Assembly: GCF_037975245.1 (NCBI RefSeq)
Contig: NC_092577.1
Coordinates: 10,539,513-10,603,512, forward strand
Length of the DNA: 64,000 bases
Direction of reading: 5' to 3'
Source: Apostichopus japonicus
Taxonomy: Eukaryota; Echinodermata; Holothuroidea; Aspidochirotida; Stichopodidae
Shown here one piece after another: positions 58,254 through 64,000 of this stretch. Under the pieces are notes generated by a model. It did not search any database. It saw nothing but the letters and a program-made list of their open reading frames with translations, and was not told the DNA's origin. The position numbers were made by a program, and so were the translations under genes. Position 1 is the first letter of the stretch. Every line of letters begins with the position of its first letter.

Positions 58254-60288
58254 CACTGGCGGATCCAAGGGGGGGGGCCAGAGGGGCCATGCCCCCCCCC
58301 CAAAGGTGAGCCAAAAAGTGTTTCCGAACATCCGCTAAATCATATGACTGGAAATTAAAAAAAATCGAGAGGAATAGCAGTGGTAGACTAGTCTTAACCT
58401 TTTCGTTTTCTGGCTTAAAATTAAATGCAGAGCTCCCAACTGACCCGCATGTCGCGGTATTTAGACCCGCATTCTAACACCCAAACCCGCTGACCCGTGC
58501 AAGCGTCCGAAAAAACCGCATTGTAATTGTCAAGTATACATAAAAAAATTGGCATCAAATTTTGACTTAGCAACCATCATTTTTTTAGCATTTAGCATAA
58601 TAGAGTATAAAACCTCCTTTACAGCATCATTTGAACCTCAAATTAGCCTATAATTCTTTTCATTGGGGCGAGCAGCGAACATTTTCATGCCACGGGAAAG
58701 AATGAATTATCACCTACTATTCAATTTATTGCTGTTACACACAAAAAAAAATGCATATTTGTCAGAAAATTTTGGGTGACAAAAGCCTTTCTAAGTGCCA
58801 CCATTTTATATGTAGGCATCACCAGGATTCCAAAAAAATTATACCCCTCCCCAGCAGTGGCGGCGGAACCGGGGGGGCTTGGGGGGCTCAGCCCCCAATG
58901 AAAAAGTTGAGGGGGCAAATGCATGATAACCCCCCCCCCCCTCCCAATATTTACCAAGGCTCCGAAACGTGCATCTGCCCATTTTTCAATGCATACTTGT
59001 CGATCTGTCCGATGCACACGTATACTATATAGGTGTAATAGGTGTCCCCTGGCTATAGACCACATTGTCACCCCAACCGCGTCTTCACGCCCCGTGAAAA
59101 GTGGAAGCAGTGAGTGTGAGTACCGGTAGGCGTAACACAACTTCGTCTTAGGCCAATGACTTGCCTCATTTCAGCCAGTTCTCCAACATCCCCTTACTGA
59201 GCGGCGGAGCGTATATATATACACAGTCAGGGGGCGGATGCCCCCCCCCCCGGACGTACTCAAATGGACTGCTGGTGCCCTTTTGAGCTTTTCACTACTT
59301 TTTACTTATTCGCGATTATTGACTATTTTATTGCGCTCTCATATACCTATTGACATTTGTCATATTCTTTTTGTGTAATTTTCCGACAAAATGGCGACGA
59401 CACCTATTTATTCTCCGTTTATCTGCAAATTAGCAAGGCCCGGAAAGGGTCATTTCCTGCAATCTAGGGAGTATCTTTATCCAAAATTTTTCTGTACGCT
59501 CCGCGCCAACCTGTGGTGGCGCTCCGCTTAGATAGTGTTGAAAGCGCCCCTACAGACCATTCTTGCCCCCCCCCTGACCAATACCCCAAGCTCCGCCACT
59601 GCCCTTACCACACTCAAAAACGTCTTTGCGAGTACACTATGAGTAATAGCTACTCTCTTAAAGCACCATCGAATATACAAAATTACAATGTTTTTACAGA
59701 CTTTTACGTGCAATCTGCAGACTTGAGACCCATATTTTAGGGCTAGGTATTCGCAGCATAAAACACTCGGGAAGTGCCGTTTCCGGCCATCTGGGGGTTT
59801 GAAAAAACCCAAAATTTTCTTGTACGCTCCGCGCCAACTGATGGTGGCGCTCCGCTTAGATAGTCTCCATACATTAGCCCCCCAATAATTTTTCCGTTCC
59901 GCCGCGCCTGTCACCCAGGACGGCGATTCGTGGCATGGACCAGCATTTGCCTTCTCAAGAGTTGGGAGCTATGTAAATGTATGAGCATGAGGATTTACAA
60001 GCTGGTTGTAAGGAATTTATAACCTATGAGAAATAAAATTTCTTGAGAAAGATGATCCCAACTTTGTTTTATAAATATTTTAGAAAATTACACCTGGGAA
60101 GCATTTTTTTTAGAAGTAAATTAACATCACCATTGTACACTTTTGTCACACCAAATTGCATCTGAGGGCATTCAGCAATAGAAAATTTTCCAAAGGCGAT
60201 GGGGGCCCCCCTCCCCTTACACCCCTCCCCCATATCACTCTAATGCCACTTTGGCCCCTCCCAAACAAAGGCCCTGGATCCGCCAGTG
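58254..60288. mobile_element. hAT-like element, 2.0 kb, containing nested elements
   Basis: TIRs CACTGGCGGATCC (left) and GGATCCGCCAGTG (right). It is flanked by TTTGAGGT (58246-58253) and TATGAGGT (60289-60296), an 8-bp target duplication with one mismatch, inside the ~175-bp repeat. The interior holds a second element (58428 to about 59972), and within that are further hAT-like ends such as CAGTGGCGGCGGAAC near 58854. No transposase frame is present. Confidence 0.88.
58428..59972. mobile_element. Nested hAT-like element
   Basis: Left end CAGAGCTCCCAACT and right end AGTTGGGAGCTA form TIRs. TAAATG occurs on both sides (58422-58427 and 59974-59979), a 6-8 bp target duplication depending on where the right end is placed. 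It contains a direct repeat (GTACGCTCCGCGCCAAC near 59493 and 59822) and poly-C/G tracts. It is non-coding. Confidence 0.75.
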
Positions 60289-60296
60289 TATGAGGT

Positions 60297-60830
60297 ACGC
60301 CATTCTACAGACCTGCCGCCCTATATATCAGCCCATCTGTCTCTATTGGTCACTTTAGTCTTTCTCTCCCTTACTACTGTCTTGTTACTTGTTCATATGA
60401 CTTACATGTTATATCATTTTATTTCACGCTACCCACATCAGTGTTTGATATACTCCTATACGTACACTATGAGGTATTTCATTCTACAGACCTGCCGCCC
60501 GATACTCTTTAAGAAGAGTCACCCAGGAAAGAACCACGGCATGAAAACCAAACTACCGAACGACTGATCCGCTCTCAACCCCAGTCCCCTTGCATCGAGA
60601 CTGTGACTGTGTGATCATCGTCGGGTGTGGATCACCGTTCCAATTGAAAGGGAACAGATACTACACATGATCTTAGCCAAAAGGCCGAGAAGCGACCTGC
60701 CGCCCTATATATCGGCCCATCTGTCTCTATTGGCCACACTAATCTTTCTCTCACCCTTACTCCTGTCTAGTTACGTGTTCATTTGACTTAACATGTTATA
60801 TATTTGCTTTCACGCTTTGTCCGTTCTTCT
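60297..60830. repeat. ~175-bp tandem repeat array, copy 4
   Basis: Continues the array after the hAT-like element and contains the second U2-headed insert. Confidence 0.8.
60505..60693 (-). mobile_element. U2 snRNA-headed retrosequence, copy 2
   Basis: 189 bp, flanked by GACCTGCCGCCCGATA (60489-60504) and GACCTGCCGCCCTATA (60694-60709). Same site and length as 48542-48730, so both descend from one insertion through segmental duplication. Substitutions have broken one hairpin here: the left arm CCAGG now faces CCACGG. Confidence 0.85.
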
Positions 60831-62222
60831 AAATTGAAAAAAAAGATAAGTAACTCGACCAGAGAAAACAAACAAAAGCCTTTATTTACAGTTTTTGTTT
60901 TCCTTTCGTTATTTTTCTCATTTTCAATCTCAAAATAAAATACAAGGCCCGTTTATGTTTCATTTCTCCTTACTACCACAAAATCAAGTCTTTGTTTACA
61001 CATAATAAGAATAAGAAGAAAAGGGCATGGAAGTCTTGAAAGTTTAGGTTAAATTAACAAAAAGTTAAATGTTAAAGAGTGAAAGGAGCATGATTTTATA
61101 ATGCTCGCTATATCTCTTTCTCTCTTTTGATAAACGCTTAAAATAGCTGATACATAACTTAACAAAATTACAACATTCTGTGATTTTGTCTTAATTTGCA
61201 AAACATGAATGGAAAGACCCAAAACAAACTTCCCAACCGAAATTGCAGAAATAAACTTAATAAAACCCGCCACAAAATAAATACAATCGTAAAGCTCTGT
61301 TTGTTAGCTTCATTTTGACACCAAAATAAAGTACAGCAACTGCAATAAATAGTTTCCTTTACTAAACTAAATCTCTGGCATGCATGTAGATTACTGACTG
61401 TGGAATAATTGACAATTAATGATTAGCTGTAAACAGTATTCTACTAAGGGTAAACACAATACCACCAGTTACGTACAAACCTCAACTTACGTTATACAGC
61501 CATCATGTTCAACGTTGAAGATCATTCTCACATAAAGAGTACTGTTGAATTCTGATTCCAAGGTTGGTTCGTCAATCTGAATTTATTGAATTGATGTAAA
61601 TGAGCTATAACAGGGTCACAAAAACTAAACCACAACATTTGCCTATCAAGGATACCATTGATGAGAACGAAATGTGTGAGAGATCAACGTGTCATGATTT
61701 AATTGCAGTGCGATAATATTTGATATTATTGTCACAAAACAATGAAACCCACCATTGACGAGCCTCTCGTGTATCTAGCGAATTTTTTATAGATCAAATC
61801 AGCATGTTTGGTTGTGACTGCTGGTACTTTAGAATAGATGTGTTAGAAATAATGTAACACTGAATTCTAGTCAATGCAAATCAAAGATATGGTTTCACTC
61901 TGTTTATCATTGATTTCAAATGATATAGGCATACTAGGGTGGTTTTCAATATAGTTTTCAATATGTTTCTTCTCTCCTCCACAAAGCTAAGCAAAGGTAC
62001 AAGGTATCTACGAAGAATGTTATAGAGTATAGATCACGGAATCCTCACATGTACAAGGTAAAGATGTTTTAAAAATCTTATTAAACCTTCGTTTTTCAAC
62101 GTTCAACAGATAGCCCTAAAACATATTGTTAACTCAAATGGCTTTTCTCTTCTTATGAAATCTTGTTAAAACTAAAAACCTTTGAAATATCGACGAATTT
62201 TTATGACAAAGAAGCAGCACTA
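60831..62222. repeat. Segmental duplication block S4, copy 3
   Basis: Nearly identical to 35863-37260, with few differences per 100 bp by eye, so the unit holding locus 5 is a recent copy of the unit holding locus 3. Confidence 0.85.
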
Positions 62223-62930
62223 GATTATTCAGATAACGAATACTTGTTGGTAGCTGTGAATAAACAAGAGCGCTTTTCTCGAAAGTGTAATCTTCGCATA
62301 GTTGGCTATCCATAGTCTTCGTACTGTCGGCCTTCAAGATGCTAAGTTCTGAGAGCTCATCGTGATGGTGCTTCCCGTCCTAACCAGCAACGACCTAGAC
62401 ATATTTTGGTGCGACTAACCACATTCCAAGACAAACTTACTATTCTACGGAAGCAGCGAACCTCCCTCATCGATAGGGAGTATTTTATCAACGACGATCT
62501 CACCCATGCTGATTTACTGGAGAAGCGGAAATGGAGTGATCGTGTTTCGCAATTATACTCGGAAGGCATTAAACTGCGTTTCTTGTCAGGCCAATGGCGT
62601 GATCAAAATGTTAAATCATTTAACTTCTCCTAATTGCCATGATGTAGTTGTCTAGTTTCTCCAGCACTGTGGGCCCGATGTATCTTCCTGATAATCGTAG
62701 TACTCTGCTGTTTTTCGACGTTGACCCGCCCCTGCTCCAAGACAGCTTATCTCTCAAGGTCAGATTTTTCTGATGGCTGTTTGGGGTTAAGTACTTTTCT
62801 TTTTCTTTCTTTTTCTGTTTGCTTTTAACCACTGTATCTATCGTAACTTTATCATTTTTATGGCCAGTAAAATTAGTTAAACTTTATCCTATAAGTAAAA
62901 GTACATAATGATTGTAAGCTTCTTTATGTA
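62223..62930 (+). pseudogene. L1-like LINE ORF1 relic, copy 3
   Basis: Same truncated relic as 37262-37960. The frame at 62406-62633 encodes an identical 75-residue peptide. It was duplicated with the TRIM unit and not inserted independently. Confidence 0.8.
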
Positions 62931-62980
62931 AGTCTTTTTGCTGATTCTTGTGTATTATAAGTTACGGTACTGTAAAGAAA

Positions 62981-64000
62981 TTACAATACATTAAATAAAA
63001 AAAGTAAATAGAAGAAGAAAGAAGAAAGTAAACAGAAAAAAAATACAGTAAGAAGAAAAAAGGCACAAAGGGAAATCAAACTAGGAGAATCTTGCTCTAT
63101 GTCTGCTGCAGTAACTTTTTGAATATCACAAACACTAAAGTCAGATAAAGATTCTAACACTGGAAATTCCTTCTTCATTTCTTTTATCATAGGTTCACAG
63201 GCTGCCCTAATATCAGGAATACACTGAACGTCTGTCCAATCGTCTTTAGAAGCAAGAACGCATGAGGTCTTTGCTTTTAAGTTCTCGTACCGTTTAATAA
63301 CCTGTTCGCAATATTCTGTTATTTGTTTTAGTACATCTTTATTTTCATATACACGCAGTTCGTTTGCTGTTGTCAAATTCTGAAAGTTAGCTTTTAGGCT
63401 GCCAAGTTTTCTTAAGAGTGGGCCCTCAGTTATATCACATTTGTTTATAAAATCTTCAGATTCTTTGTCATATTTTTGATTTGCTGTTTTACTGATTTCA
63501 TCATATTCCTCTCTCACTTGTCTCAATTCCTCTTCCAAATTAAGGGTTATCTGACCGTCGTTAACTCTTCTTCTGCATTCGATGTCTTCTAAACCTCTTT
63601 TTCGTTCCTTAGTATATTCCGCAAGTTGATCTGCAATCTCTTGTGTCTGCTGTTTGTGCTGATTTGTCAATCCTTCTGTCTTTTTCACGGCATTTTCATT
63701 CAGCTTCTCTGCAGTAGTTTGTATTTTCGTTTGTAGGCCGTATAGTTGGTTTTTGTATTTGGTTGGTTTAGCAAATTCTTGTTTCAGTAACTTTCTTTCA
63801 CGTTCTGCTATTTCAGTAACGTCATGCAGGTCATGACCTTTGTGCTTATTATATGTACAAGCTATGCACACTGGTACATTTTCGCAAGAACTGCAGCATA
63901 ATTGTGCTTCTTTTTTGTCATGGATATGGCACCTGGGGTCTTCCGTAAGTGACGTTAATTTATCCAGTGTCATATTCTTTGCTTCCATATTATCCAATCT
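62981..64000 (-). CDS. Truncated TRIM-type gene, locus 5 (partial, runs off the window)
   Basis: The frame is open from the stop at 62981 to the window edge, about 339 residues. It begins inside the segment before B-box 2 (LDNMEAKNMTLDKLTSLTED). B-box 2 (CHIH...CCSSC...CIAC...HKGH) and the coiled coil are intact. The propeller is missing, as in locus 3, and the protein ends in a hydrophobic microsatellite-encoded tail (LCAFFLLTVFFFCLLSSFFF onward). Over the shared region about seven residues differ from locus 3, for example LTKYKNQLYGLPTK against PTKYKNQLYGLQTK. The RING should lie beyond the window. Confidence 0.85.
   Translation of the reverse strand, partial: RLDNMEAKNMTLDKLTSLTEDPRCHIHDKKEAQLCCSSCENVPVCIACTYNKHKGHDLHDVTEIAERERKLLKQEFAKPTKYKNQLYGLQTKIQTTAEKLNENAVKKTEGLTNQHKQQTQEIADQLAEYTKERKRGLEDIECRRRVNDGQITLNLEEELRQVREEYDEISKTANQKYDKESEDFINKCDITEGPLLRKLGSLKANFQNLTTANELRVYENKDVLKQITEYCEQVIKRYENLKAKTSCVLASKDDWTDVQCIPDIRAACEPMIKEMKKEFPVLESLSDFSVCDIQKVTAADIEQDSPSLISLCAFFLLTVFFFCLLSSFFFYLLFLFNVL

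Noticed and set aside
58721-59140. 139-residue minus-strand frame and neighbouring Pro-rich frames
   Set aside because: They lie in nested hAT-like elements with poly-C/G runs and have no conserved domain.
1-64000. tRNA, rRNA and CRISPR features
   Set aside because: I saw no tRNA B-box/A-box pairs, no rRNA sequence, and no spaced short repeats of CRISPR type. The tandem arrays have no unique spacers.

Overview
The window is eukaryotic animal DNA. It is AT-rich and gene-poor, full of micro- and minisatellites and decayed LINE, LTR and DNA transposons, and its recognisable host genes have splice signals. The protein content is an amplified family of RING / B-box / coiled-coil (TRIM-type) E3 ligase genes with a C-terminal beta-propeller-like region. 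Large lineage-specific TRIM expansions together with CR1-like and L1-like LINEs suit a marine invertebrate deuterostome; an echinoderm such as a sea cucumber is my best guess, but the sequence alone does not prove it.

Layout. All TRIM loci lie on the minus strand within a tandem, segmentally duplicated array. Locus 1 (10416-17758) is split by a 5.1 kb terminal-inverted-repeat element (11041-16125). Locus 2 (28163-30418) is the only complete RING/B-box/coiled-coil/propeller gene. Locus 3 (38030-39490) and locus 5 (62981 to the window end) are near-identical: they keep RING, B-boxes and coiled coil but lose the propeller and end in a hydrophobic tail read from a microsatellite. Locus 4 (50588-54160) is a pseudogene with a frameshift, in-frame stops and an L1-like insertion. 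A small TRIM relic sits at 42193-42340. Flanking DNA is duplicated with the genes: about 4740-10400 matches 21850-28150, 18000-20040 matches 31734-33860, 43200-44780 and 56530-57100, 35860-38000 matches 48870-50060 and 60830-62980, and 39500-42100 matches 54170-56520.

Mobile DNA marks the order of events. Two solo-LTR-like elements of one family (20475-21485 and 30641-31729) each have a 4-bp target duplication. A CR1-like reverse transcriptase relic occurs in both early units, and only one copy carries a 257-bp retro-insertion. hAT-like elements with 8-bp duplications lie at 34168-34468 and 58254-60288. A foldback element with arms of TTTCGCCCAAC repeats occupies 45959-48323. A 189-bp retrosequence whose 5' end is the start of U2 snRNA sits in a ~175-bp tandem repeat at 48542-48730 and 60505-60693.

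The most unusual items are: the 5.1 kb TIR element carrying what looks like its own spliced gene (promoter, first exon, terminal exon, poly(A) signal); the U2-headed retrosequence; the foldback element; and the truncated TRIM genes with a new hydrophobic C-terminus. The TRIM proteins would act as ubiquitin ligases, probably in innate sensing or signalling; that role is inferred from the family and not shown here.
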